Source: JAFASC01 sp036265935 (GTDB lineage: Bacteria > Pseudomonadota > Alphaproteobacteria > Rhizobiales > Beijerinckiaceae). Taken from it: 64,000 nt of DNA. The notes under the pieces were generated by a model, which was not told the origin of the DNA, made no database searches, and was given only the letters and a program-made list of their open reading frames with translations. Shown here piece after piece: positions 53,181-61,622 of the stretch. The stretch's first letter is position 1. Every line of letters starts with the position of its first letter. A program made the position numbers and the translations under genes. The stretch spans positions 17,337-81,336 of the forward strand of contig DATAOB010000081.1 in the NCBI GenBank assembly GCA_036265935.1. The letters are read 5' to 3'.

Positions 53181-53879
53181 CTAAAGAGCTAAGGCCTCCT
53201 GGTGTTGCTCTGCATACTTTCTTATTTTTGGGCTGTTCTCTTCTAAGGCCTTTGCAAGCCACTCCTGGCGAGCCATCTGATCAGTGTAAAACGAACTTAA
53301 GAATTCTTGGCGATATCTCCGCTCTCGTCGCTCATAAACAACGAACCGCGATGGAAACTCATCATGCTCGCCTTGCGGAATATCGTCTTCTTCCTTTGTT
53401 CGCCAAAGTTTTGGATCGAATTTCATATCGAATCTTGCGTCGCCCTCCACGTTCCCGAAAACCAATGTTAGATAAACCCGATTCACCAAGTCTTCGAAAG
53501 CCGCAAAGATTTCTTCGCCGCCGATTATAAAGAAATCCTCTTTTCCACGAATTATTGAAAATATGTCAGCAGCAAAAAGCGCAGCCTCGCGACCTGAAGC
53601 CCAAATGAGATTCTCGTCTTCTTGCGAGAGATAATTTACGTCGTTCGCACGATGACCCAAGCGTGAAAGGATTATATTTGTTCTATCTGGAAGAATTCGG
53701 CCTATGGATTCGAACGTCCTTCGGCCCATAATGATTGCGTGTCCCGTTGTCAGAGCTCGAAATCGCTTGAGGTCTGACCGCAGTCTCCAAGGGAGCCTAT
53801 TTTCACAACCAATGATGTTCCCGGGATAGCTCCGAGCTACAATAAAAGAGATGGAGGGGAGCACCATCTGCTTGGACAT
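53181..53879 (-). CDS. Dihydrofolate reductase, low-GC and C-terminally extended
   Basis: A 232-residue DHFR. The catalytic Asp is in NRLPWRLRSDLKRF, with MGRRTFESIG and IGGEEIFAAF further on. Residues ~180-232 are an extra charged helix-rich tail beyond the usual ~160-170. The DNA is much less GC-rich than its surroundings: by hand count 20 G/C in 53521-53580 and 30 in 53581-53640, against about 38 per 60 bases in thyA. It is opposite in strand to thyA, unlike common thyA-folA operons. This suggests it was acquired from elsewhere. Whether it is the only folA of the genome cannot be seen. Confidence 0.85.
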   Translation of the reverse strand: MSKQMVLPSISFIVARSYPGNIIGCENRLPWRLRSDLKRFRALTTGHAIIMGRRTFESIGRILPDRTNIILSRLGHRANDVNYLSQEDENLIWASGREAALFAADIFSIIRGKEDFFIIGGEEIFAAFEDLVNRVYLTLVFGNVEGDARFDMKFDPKLWRTKEEDDIPQGEHDEFPSRFVVYERRERRYRQEFLSSFYTDQMARQEWLAKALEENSPKIRKYAEQHQEALAL

Positions 53880-54085
53880 TCGTCGATCACCGCTTTTTAA
53901 AACTTGGACAAGATGGCTCCCCTTAGGTCGCAATGAGCGGGGATAATAGGGCCTGCGGGCCACAGCTTCGCATATTGCTACGGTGCGGGGATACAGGGTA
54001 TCGCATCCCAGAGATTTGTAACGACGTGGAGCGGACTTGCTAACAGGAGTCATCTAGGAGTCCCTTCACGACCACGGAGTTCCCC

Positions 54086-54523
54086 ATGCCCCGCCTGACC
54101 CTCGCGCAAGCGAGCACGATCGTTGACGCCGCGCTCGCCAAGGGCCGCGAGCTGAAGCTCCTGCCGCTCACCGTCGTCGTGCTCGATGCCGGCGGTCACA
54201 TGGTCGCGCTGAAGCGCGAGGACGGGTCCGGTATCGCCCGGGTCGAGATCGCTACCGGGAAAGCCTGGGGCGGGCTCGGCATGGGTTTCGGCTCGCGCGA
54301 ATTGTTCGATCGCTGGCAGAAGGCGCCGATGTTCGTTATGGGCTACGCCGCGGCGAGCGGCGGCCGGATGATGCCGGTCCCGGGCGGCGTGCTCACCAAG
54401 GACGCGTCGGGCGAGATCATCGGCGCCGTCGGCATTTCCGGCGACACGTCCGACAACGACGAGACCTGCTGCGTCGCGGGCGTCGAGGCAGCCGGGCTGA
54501 AAGCACAAAAGGGGCCCGAGTAG
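54086..54523 (+). CDS. GlcG/HbpS heme-binding family protein
   Basis: A 145-residue DUF336 protein: VVVLDAGGHMVALKREDGS, KAWGGLGMGFGSREL and a Gly-rich PVPGGVLTKD...GAVGISGDTSDNDE. Some members bind haem or take part in glycolate or small-molecule metabolism. The length is typical. No neighbour suggests a role. Confidence 0.85.
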   Translation: MPRLTLAQASTIVDAALAKGRELKLLPLTVVVLDAGGHMVALKREDGSGIARVEIATGKAWGGLGMGFGSRELFDRWQKAPMFVMGYAAASGGRMMPVPGGVLTKDASGEIIGAVGISGDTSDNDETCCVAGVEAAGLKAQKGPE

Positions 54524-54554
54524 GCGTTTACCACGGGGAACCCGCCTGTTCCCG

Positions 54555-54835
54555 ATGCGTTCTCATGCGCAACAAACCGCATTCGCAAGCGAAACACCAA
54601 ACCCAAATACGGAGCAGGACCACAATCCCAAGCGCGATCCGCTGCCGCGCTCGAATACAGAGAAAGACCCCGAAGACACTGGGTCACCGGTGACGAGCCG
54701 ATGACCGGCGCGCAGGCTTCTTACATGAAGACGCAGTCGGAGATCGCCGACGAGCCGGAAGCCTTCGACGAATCGCTGACGAAGGCCGAAGCATCGATCC
54801 GCATTGACGAGCTGAAGGAGAAGACCGACCGCTAG
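54555..54835 (+). pseudogene. DUF3072 gene with a two-base frameshift
   Basis: ATG 54555 encodes a hydrophilic N-terminus ending NTEKDPED. Then an extra AC (54678-54679, in GACAC) shifts the frame, and the native frame stops at TGA. Reading past the extra bases gives the conserved DUF3072 end: WVTGDEPMTGAQASY, then FDESLTKAEASIRIDELK to TAG 54835. The break falls exactly between DPED and WVTG, where the family is continuous. A tandem AC duplication is the simplest cause. Confidence 0.75.
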
Positions 54836-54934
54836 GCGCCGCCGATTTCACTCCGAATTGCGTGGCCAGGCTTAACGCGATGTTTAGTTGCGGCCTCCTA
54901 CCGTTCTGCCCGGACCTAGCGTCGGGAGGACAAG

Positions 54935-55096
54935 GTGAGGCGATTCCGAGAGTTTTTGACAGATGATTCCGGTGCGACCGCGATCGAATACGGCCTTTTG
55001 GCTTCGCTCATCGCCGTGGTCATCATCGCGGCCGTGAAAGCCGTCGGGACTAACTTGTCGACGATGTTTACCAGCGTCGCGAACAATCTGACCTAG
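54935..55096 (+). CDS. Flp-type pilin (Flp/Fap family)
   Basis: A 53-residue protein: RRFREFLTDDSGATAIEYGL, followed by a hydrophobic helix LASLIAVVIIAAVKAV. G-A-T-A-I-E-Y-G-L is the Flp processing and assembly signature, cleaved after Gly by a TadV-type prepilin peptidase. The start is GTG 54935 behind GGGAGGACA. No tad/cpa gene is in the window, so the assembly machinery must be elsewhere. A terminator follows. Confidence 0.9.
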   Translation: MRRFREFLTDDSGATAIEYGLLASLIAVVIIAAVKAVGTNLSTMFTSVANNLT

Positions 55097-55134
55097 CGAT
55101 ACCGGCTGTCCCCAAGGTGGGTCGCCCCACTGCG

Positions 55135-55156
55135 CTCCGCGGCCGGCGGGGTTTTT
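55135..55156 (+). terminator. Intrinsic terminator of the pilin gene
   Basis: CTCCGC (55135-55140) pairs with GCGGGG (55146-55151, one G-U) around a five-base loop; five T residues follow at once (55152-55156). It lies about 40 bases after the pilin stop. Confidence 0.6.
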
Positions 55157-55272
55157 CGCCGCGGCTCGAATAGGGCCGGTGAGTACCGTCCGAATTAATG
55201 CCCCATTCTCCTAGTTCGGCTAAAGGACTGTCCTAAGTAGGTGGGCCGAGGCGGCGGCCGGGGTGAGTAGCT

Positions 55273-55458
55273 TTGTCTCAGTTGAATGCGGAAAAGTACC
55301 GCGCATGGGCGGCACAATGCTTGTGCCTGGCGAAGCGTGCGCAACGCGATGACGACAAGCCGGTCTGGCTGGAACTTGCCGGCAAATGGCAGCGGCTATC
55401 CGAGGAAGCAGAGTCGCGCGGCCAGCAGGCACAGCAACCGCAAAAGAGGACCGGATAG
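55273..55458 (+). CDS. Small hypothetical protein
   Basis: 61 residues: NAEKYRAWAAQCLCLAKRAQ, then a helix LELAGKWQRLSEEA and a Gln-rich end. It resembles the short helical EYR-x-A-x-EC-x-x-LA proteins common in Bradyrhizobium. The start is TTG 55273; no ATG is available in frame. Function unknown. Confidence 0.55.
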   Translation: MSQLNAEKYRAWAAQCLCLAKRAQRDDDKPVWLELAGKWQRLSEEAESRGQQAQQPQKRTG

Positions 55459-55488
55459 AATTGGCCGTTACCTGCGGCGTTGGCGATC

Positions 55489-55726
55489 TTAGTTCTTACG
55501 CTCGACGCGCAATGAGAGCGATGCGGTCAGAACGACGGGGCCGCTATCCTTACGAATATCGATTGCAAAATCCCGGTGATCGCCGTTAGGCAACTCGTCC
55601 CGGGCGATTCCGCCAAGTGCCTCGAGCGCTTCCCGGCGGGCGGCTTCGAGGTCCACAAGTTCTATCCCCTCATCATCGCGGCATGTCGTGCCCCGTATCG
55701 GTCACGTCGAAGAAGTAGCGCGGCAT
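55489..55726 (-). pseudogene. DUF6894 gene with a frameshift
   Basis: ATG 55726 encodes MPRYFFDVTDTGHDMP and then stops (TGA TGA). In the +1 frame the rest of a DUF6894 protein follows: RDDEGIELVDLEAARREAL, IARDELPNGDHRDFAIDI, VVLTASLSLRVERKN and TAA. Total length 238 bases, one more than a multiple of three, so a single inserted base explains it. Family members are ~80-residue proteins of unknown function. Confidence 0.75.
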
Positions 55727-55794
55727 GTGGTTGTCTAGCGCGTTGGACGCCGCGGGCATTAACCTGGGACACCATTCGGCGAAGGGCTTCGCTT

Positions 55795-56874
55795 ATGATG
55801 GAGGGACAGATGCCCTGGTGGGCCTGGACGTGGCCGCTCGCGGCCTTGGTCATGTTCGGAACATCGGTTTTCGTTGGCCTGCCTGATCCCCTCACAATGG
55901 CGGCAGGGGTCGCGTTGATCGCAGCCGTATTCGCCGCCGTCTACCATGCCGAGATCATCGCGCATCGGGTGGGCGAACCCTACGGCACGTTGACGCTCGC
56001 TCTTGCCGTGACTGTGATCGAAACGGCTTTGATCGTCTCGCTGATGTTAGCCGCCCCGGGGGACAAGTCGGATTTGGCCCGCGACACGGTTTTTGCGGCT
56101 GTGATGATCATCTGTAACGGTGTCGTCGGTTTGTGCCTCCTCTTCGGGGGCATCCGTCACCGGGAGCAGGGTTTTCAGCTTGAGAGCGCACTTGCCGCAT
56201 TGGCCGTCCTTGCCGCTCTCACGGTGCTCACGCTGGTCGTGCCTAACCTGACCACGAGCACGCCAGGACCGGTATTCGCCACATCGCAACTGGCATTCGC
56301 AGCGTGTGCGTCGTTGGTTCTTTATGGATCATTCCTGTTTTTTCAGACGGTCAGCCATCGCGAGTACTTCCTGCTCCCGGACGGCGGTGACGAGCATGTC
56401 CACGCGGCTCCGCCCTCCTCGAGCCAAACCCTTCTCAGCCTGTTTGTTCTGATAGCTACGCTGGTCGCCATTGTCGGCTCGGCAAAGGCTCTCTCGCCAA
56501 CATTGGAAACCTGGGTAGCCCGGATTGGCGCGCCGAAAGCCGTGGTGGGCATTTTAGTAGCAGCGCTCGTGCTCATGCCTGAAAGCCTCGCCGCAGTGCG
56601 GGCGGCCAGAGCCAACCGGCTACAGACGAGCATGAATTTGGCGCTCGGCTCCGCGCTGGCAACGATCGGTCTGACCATCCCGGCGGTTGCGATCCTTTCA
56701 ATCGTTCTCGACCAGCGCCTGACGCTTGGCCTCGCTGCCAAGGAGGTCGTACTCCTCGCGCTCACGCTCCTGGTTGCGGTCATCACGTTAGGGACCGGGC
56801 GTACGACGGTGCTCCAGGGCGTCGTGCACCTGGTTATCTTCGCGGCTTTTCTGTTCTTAGCAGTGGTGCCCTGA
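55795..56874 (+). CDS. Cation/proton exchanger, ChaA-like (CaCA superfamily)
   Basis: About 360 residues with 10-11 membrane helices. The two alpha-repeat motifs are GEPYGTLTLALAVTVIETAL and MPESLAAVRAARANRLQTSMNLALGSALATIGLTIP. The acidic residues in both repeats place it with ChaA/y4hA Ca2+(Na+,K+)/H+ antiporters. Two adjacent ATGs (55795, 55798) are possible starts; the long open frame upstream lies over the DUF6894 gene and is rejected. Confidence 0.88.
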   Translation: MMEGQMPWWAWTWPLAALVMFGTSVFVGLPDPLTMAAGVALIAAVFAAVYHAEIIAHRVGEPYGTLTLALAVTVIETALIVSLMLAAPGDKSDLARDTVFAAVMIICNGVVGLCLLFGGIRHREQGFQLESALAALAVLAALTVLTLVVPNLTTSTPGPVFATSQLAFAACASLVLYGSFLFFQTVSHREYFLLPDGGDEHVHAAPPSSSQTLLSLFVLIATLVAIVGSAKALSPTLETWVARIGAPKAVVGILVAALVLMPESLAAVRAARANRLQTSMNLALGSALATIGLTIPAVAILSIVLDQRLTLGLAAKEVVLLALTLLVAVITLGTGRTTVLQGVVHLVIFAAFLFLAVVP

Positions 56875-56950
56875 ACGTGGGCGCCCCTCAGGTTCGCGCT
56901 TTGGTTCGACTGAGCAGAGTAGGATCGACTAAAGAGGACGGCGAAGCGGC

Positions 56951-57712
56951 TCAAAACTTCCGCAGCACCAAATGATAATCCCCGCGCAGAAGATCGAGTG
57001 CGCCGAAACTTAGGCGATGCACGAGATTGGCGGCGCCGATCAACAATCGCCCGAGAAGTGGGTTCTTGCGCTCGATCTCCTCGATGAGCGAGCCGAGGTA
57101 GGGACAGAAATAGACGGGCTGCAGGCCGAATTGCTTCATATGCGCTCGCAAGGCGCGCGGATCGACTAATCGATGATAGGCGACCGGAAAGGGCGCGCAG
57201 CCGGGCTTTCCGGCGTCCGGCCATTTCAAGAGATGGCGGCAAATCCAGACATGCACGAAATGCGGCGTCCATCGCGCCGCAAGCCCATTCAGCGAGAGCG
57301 GCACCGGCGCGCCGATCACGATGAGGCCGCCGCGTTTCACCACACGCGCCAGACGCGTGAGCGCCTGGGGCAGGCGCGGCAGATGTTCGATCACATTATA
57401 GCATATAACGAGATCGAATTTTTCTCGTGGAAGCTCGATCGTCTGAAGGTCGCCAACGATCGTCTCGTGGGCGATGTCGTTGCGCGCGACCTGGCGCGGA
57501 TCGATGTCGACCAGCGTCGTGCGCGAAACATTCAGCCCGTCGAGAGGAATGTAGGAGGTCGAGCCGCCGCCCGCCTCGTAAACGGCGAGCGGCCGCGCCC
57601 CGAAATGGCCGGCAAGCAGACGCGTCACGTTCTTGAGCGAGGCCGCGCGCTCGGCGTTGCGGCACGGCGGCGCGTCGACCGCGAGGGGTGTCAGGCCGAT
57701 TGCGTCGGACAT
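56951..57712 (-). CDS. Class I SAM-dependent methyltransferase
   Basis: About 253 residues. SAM-binding motif I is VYEAGGGSTSYIPL, motif II has LVDIDPRQVARN, and motif IV reads FDLVICYNVIEHLPRLPQAL, as in UbiE/type 11 methyltransferases. The C-terminal ~100 residues are a helical extension. Acceptor unknown. ATG 57712 is chosen as the last start before conserved sequence; the ORF opens at 57781. Confidence 0.75.
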   Translation of the reverse strand: MSDAIGLTPLAVDAPPCRNAERAASLKNVTRLLAGHFGARPLAVYEAGGGSTSYIPLDGLNVSRTTLVDIDPRQVARNDIAHETIVGDLQTIELPREKFDLVICYNVIEHLPRLPQALTRLARVVKRGGLIVIGAPVPLSLNGLAARWTPHFVHVWICRHLLKWPDAGKPGCAPFPVAYHRLVDPRALRAHMKQFGLQPVYFCPYLGSLIEEIERKNPLLGRLLIGAANLVHRLSFGALDLLRGDYHLVLRKF

Positions 57713-57848
57713 CTTTAACGTCGGACTTGTTGCGTCGTACCGAGCGCGGAAAAGCGGCGCTCCGCCGGGAAAAGCGCACATCGCGAGCTGCGATACAAGA
57801 ACGGCTGCGTTATATGGTTACGTATGCGATCCGGCCTGATCTTCCGGG

Positions 57849-58169
57849 ATGACTGAATCGCGAGAACCGCGTCAGCGGCTCGACAAATGGCTGTGGTTCG
57901 CCCGCATCGTGAAAAGCCGCACGCTTGCGGCGAAGCTGGTGGCCGAAGGGTACGTTCGCGTGAATGCGGTGCGGATCGAGAATCCGGCGAAGCCGGTCGG
58001 TCCGGGCGACGTGCTCACGATCGGGCTTCAGCGTGAGGTTAAGGTGCTGCGTATCCTCGCCAATGCCGAGCGCCGCGGCCCTTATTCCGAAGCGCGCCTG
58101 CTCTATATTGATTTGAACGAAATTCAGCGCGGCAACGAGCCGTCGGACGAGGCGCCGCAGGGCTCTTGA
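57849..58169 (+). CDS. S4-domain RNA-binding protein (Hsp15-like)
   Basis: 106 residues. The S4 domain RLDKWLWFARIVKSRTLAAKLVAEG fills the N-terminal half. Hsp15/HslR binds stalled 50S subunits that hold peptidyl-tRNA. In alphaproteobacteria this gene usually precedes fdxA and carD, as here, and follows a helicase gene, which is missing from the window. Confidence 0.88.
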   Translation: MTESREPRQRLDKWLWFARIVKSRTLAAKLVAEGYVRVNAVRIENPAKPVGPGDVLTIGLQREVKVLRILANAERRGPYSEARLLYIDLNEIQRGNEPSDEAPQGS

Positions 58170-58274
58170 AGCGATCCGCAAGCGCTCGTCTCGCTCCTTG
58201 CGGAGCTTTGCCAAAGGGGCTAGCTAGCCCGCAAAACTTGTCGCGCGCGGCGTCGCCCGCGTGGAGAGCGTTGG

Positions 58275-58610
58275 ATGACCTACGTCGTTACCGAGAACTG
58301 CATCAAATGCAAGTACATGGACTGCGTGGAAGTCTGCCCGGTGGACTGCTTCTACGAGGGCGAGAACATGCTCGTCATCCACCCCGACGAATGCATCGAT
58401 TGCGGCGTGTGCGAACCGGAATGCCCGGCCGAAGCGATCAAACCGGACACCGAGCCCGGGCTCGAGGACTGGCTGAAGCTCAACACGGAGATGGCGAAGA
58501 ACTGGCCGAATATTACAGTCAAGCGCGAGCCGCCGCCCGACGCCAAGGAGTTTGACGGCAAGCCTGGCAAGCTCGCGATGTTTTCCGCCAATCCCGGCGA
58601 AGGTGACTGA
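58275..58610 (+). CDS. fdxA: Seven-iron ferredoxin FdxA
   Basis: A 111-residue ferredoxin: NCIKCKYMDCVEVCPVDCF for the first cluster and CIDCGVCEPECPAEAI for the second (3Fe-4S plus 4Fe-4S type). The C-terminal extension with LNTEMAKNWPNI is the family norm. It is an essential low-potential electron carrier in the group. Confidence 0.95.
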   Translation: MTYVVTENCIKCKYMDCVEVCPVDCFYEGENMLVIHPDECIDCGVCEPECPAEAIKPDTEPGLEDWLKLNTEMAKNWPNITVKREPPPDAKEFDGKPGKLAMFSANPGEGD

Positions 58611-58993
58611 GCCGATTTCAAAATCAAAGCTGATTGAAATTGCCGCTTTCCGGGTCGCCGAGGCTTAACCCTGCGGCAGCTGAAGCCTTTGGCGAAGGCG
58701 GGTTTTCTTTGATTTTCGACCTCTTATGTGATATACGAATTTTTAACGGTTAACTTTCGCTTCTCACTGCCTCGCCCGTCGATTGTCACAGGGCTCCGTT
58801 TCTGGAGCCTTTTTCGACACGCGATTCCGATTCGGCCGGCTCTTTGATCCGCCTCTCCTGAACTGGGGTGGAAGCAAAGCGCCGGGGGCGGTGATTTGCC
58901 CGAAACGCCGACCGTTCGGCGAGTTCGCGTATCGCCTCGCCGGTCAGTGTGTTTCGCGCCTGTCGCGCGGAACGAGGCAGGAGTGAACCGCGT
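58611..58993. other. Long intergenic region before carD
   Basis: This 383-base interval has no supported gene. It holds an AT-rich stretch around 58700-58755 with a good promoter-like pair, then about 250 bases that would form a long carD leader. No riboswitch class or strong hairpin was recognised. Confidence 0.5.
58709..58737 (+). promoter_or_regulatory. Probable carD promoter
   Basis: TTGATT (58709-58714) and TATACG (58732-58737) lie 17 bases apart in the most AT-rich part of the interval, about 250 bases before carD. Confidence 0.45.
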
Positions 58994-60508
58994 ATGTCTT
59001 CTGTGAAGAAAAGCTCAAAAAAATCAAAGGCGGGAGCCAGCGCGCGGTCGACCTCCAAGTCGAAATCTCGCACGCGGGTAGCAGCTACGCGCTCGCCCGC
59101 GCGCCGAGCCATGGCGAAGGCAGCGAGCGTCTCGGCGCGACGCAAGGCCTCGGCGGGAAAATCGACAACCAAGAGCGCTCAGAAGAGCGCCGACAAGTCC
59201 TCCCGGGTGGGAAGCTCGAAGAGCCAAGCGGCGGCACGCAAGAATATCGAAAGGAAAGCCACGACAGTGGAGATGCGGAAGAAGAAGACAGCGAGCGCTC
59301 AGAAGGTCGAGGCGGCTCGCGCCAAGACAAAGGCACGGACATCCGATCGCAAGGCGATGGCTAAGGCGGCAAGCCGCCGCGCTGTCACCAGGCCCGCAGC
59401 TCCCAAGCCGGCTTCAGCTAAGTCCGCGTCGGGGAAGTCGGTTGCAGCCAAACCGGCTGCGGCGGTGACGGTCACAAAAGCAACGAAGATCGAGAGCACG
59501 GTCAAGGCCGTGAAGCGAGTGGCGAAGACGGTCACAGCCGTGGCCGACGCCCCGCCGCCGACTAGGCCCGTTACCGCAATCGTGCCCAAAGCGGCTTCGC
59601 CCAAATCACCGGCGAAGCCGGAAGCCTCGGCAAGCACCATTCTCCTTGAAACAATCCGCCGCGTCGGCCAAGCCGCCGCGGAAGCGAAGGCGCGTGTCGT
59701 GGCGCCGGCGAAGGCGGCGGTTGCGAGCGTTGTCTCGGCCCCCGCCCCGCAACGGCCGGAGCCGGTGAAAACGGCTCCCGTTGCGCCGACCCCGGTTTCT
59801 GCCGCCCCTGGCGCAGCTCCGGCAACGGCGGCACCGGTCCAGCCGCAGGCCGCCGCGCCTGCTCCCTCGCCCATGCGTCCGGGCTTCCACAGCGATGCGC
59901 GGCTGCATCACCTGCAGCCTCGCCCCGCCGCCAAGCCGGCCGGCGCGCCGCCGAGCTTCAAGGTCGAGGAGTTCATCGTCTATCCCGCCCATGGCGTCGG
60001 CCAAATCGTCGCCATCGAGGAGCAGGAAGTCGCCGGCTTCAAGCTTGAACTCTACGTCATCAGCTTCGCCAAGGATAAGATGACGCTGAAAGTGCCGACA
60101 CCGAAGGTCGTCAGCGTCGGCATGCGCAAGCTTGCCGAACCGACCCTCGTGCAGAAGGCGCTCGACGTCCTCACCGGTCGGGCGCGGATCAAGCGCACGA
60201 TGTGGTCGCGCCGGGCGCAGGAATACGAGGCGAAGATCAATTCCGGCGATCTTGTCGCCATCGCCGAAGTGATCCGCGATCTCTATCGCTCGGAGGCGCA
60301 GCCCGAGCAGTCCTATTCAGAGCGCCAGCTCTATGAGGCAGCGTTGGATCGCATGGCGCGCGAGATCGGTGCGGTGGAGAAGCTCACGGAGACCGAGACG
60401 CTGAAGCTGATCGAGACGCAGCTGCAGAAGGGTCCGCGCCGCGGCGTCAAGCCGGAAGGTGAAGGTGAAGCAGAATCCGAAAGCGAAGTTGAAGAGGCAG
60501 CCGCGTAG
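58994..60508 (+). CDS. carD: CarD-family transcription regulator with long H1-like N-terminal tail
   Basis: 504 residues. The last ~185 (from about residue 321) are a normal CarD: an RNA-polymerase-binding domain (FIVYPAHGVGQIVAIEEQE...LKVPTPKVVSVGMRKLA) and a helical DNA-binding part (TMWSRRAQEYEAKINSGD). CarD stabilises the open promoter complex, notably at rRNA promoters. The first ~320 residues are a Lys/Ala/Ser/Pro/Thr low-complexity tail (KKSSKKSKAG, AAKPAAAVTVTK) like histone H1 C-termini or AlgP. Typical CarD proteins are ~165-200 residues. ATG 58994 begins the tail with no stop in between; no internal start with a clear ribosome site is evident near the CarD domain. Confidence 0.9.
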   Translation: MSSVKKSSKKSKAGASARSTSKSKSRTRVAATRSPARRAMAKAASVSARRKASAGKSTTKSAQKSADKSSRVGSSKSQAAARKNIERKATTVEMRKKKTASAQKVEAARAKTKARTSDRKAMAKAASRRAVTRPAAPKPASAKSASGKSVAAKPAAAVTVTKATKIESTVKAVKRVAKTVTAVADAPPPTRPVTAIVPKAASPKSPAKPEASASTILLETIRRVGQAAAEAKARVVAPAKAAVASVVSAPAPQRPEPVKTAPVAPTPVSAAPGAAPATAAPVQPQAAAPAPSPMRPGFHSDARLHHLQPRPAAKPAGAPPSFKVEEFIVYPAHGVGQIVAIEEQEVAGFKLELYVISFAKDKMTLKVPTPKVVSVGMRKLAEPTLVQKALDVLTGRARIKRTMWSRRAQEYEAKINSGDLVAIAEVIRDLYRSEAQPEQSYSERQLYEAALDRMAREIGAVEKLTETETLKLIETQLQKGPRRGVKPEGEGEAESESEVEEAAA

Positions 60509-60533
60509 CGACGCCGAATTTTCGAACATAAAA

Positions 60534-60565
60534 GAGGCCCGGCAAATGCCGGGCCTCTTCATTTT
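60534..60565. terminator. Strong two-way intrinsic terminator between carD and rpoH
   Basis: GAGGCCCGGC (60534-60543) pairs perfectly with GCCGGGCCTC (60548-60557) around AAAT. TTCATTTTT follows on the plus strand, and an A-rich stretch precedes it, giving T residues on the minus strand. It serves both convergent genes. Confidence 0.85.
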
Positions 60566-60574
60566 TGACAATAA

Positions 60575-61450
<876 letters not shown>

Positions 61451-61622
61451 ACATCACCCTCTTTACTTGCAGGGCGAGGGCTCCAGATTGAGGAGCAGCG
61501 CCGGTGCAAGGCCGCGGCGGCTGCGCTTTGATGCGCGCCTGCCGACATCCCTAAACGAACGGCTAAGAGGGCGGGTTCCGCGTTGCGGCAGAACTACGCA
61601 TGCGCTCACAGGCTCGTGACCG

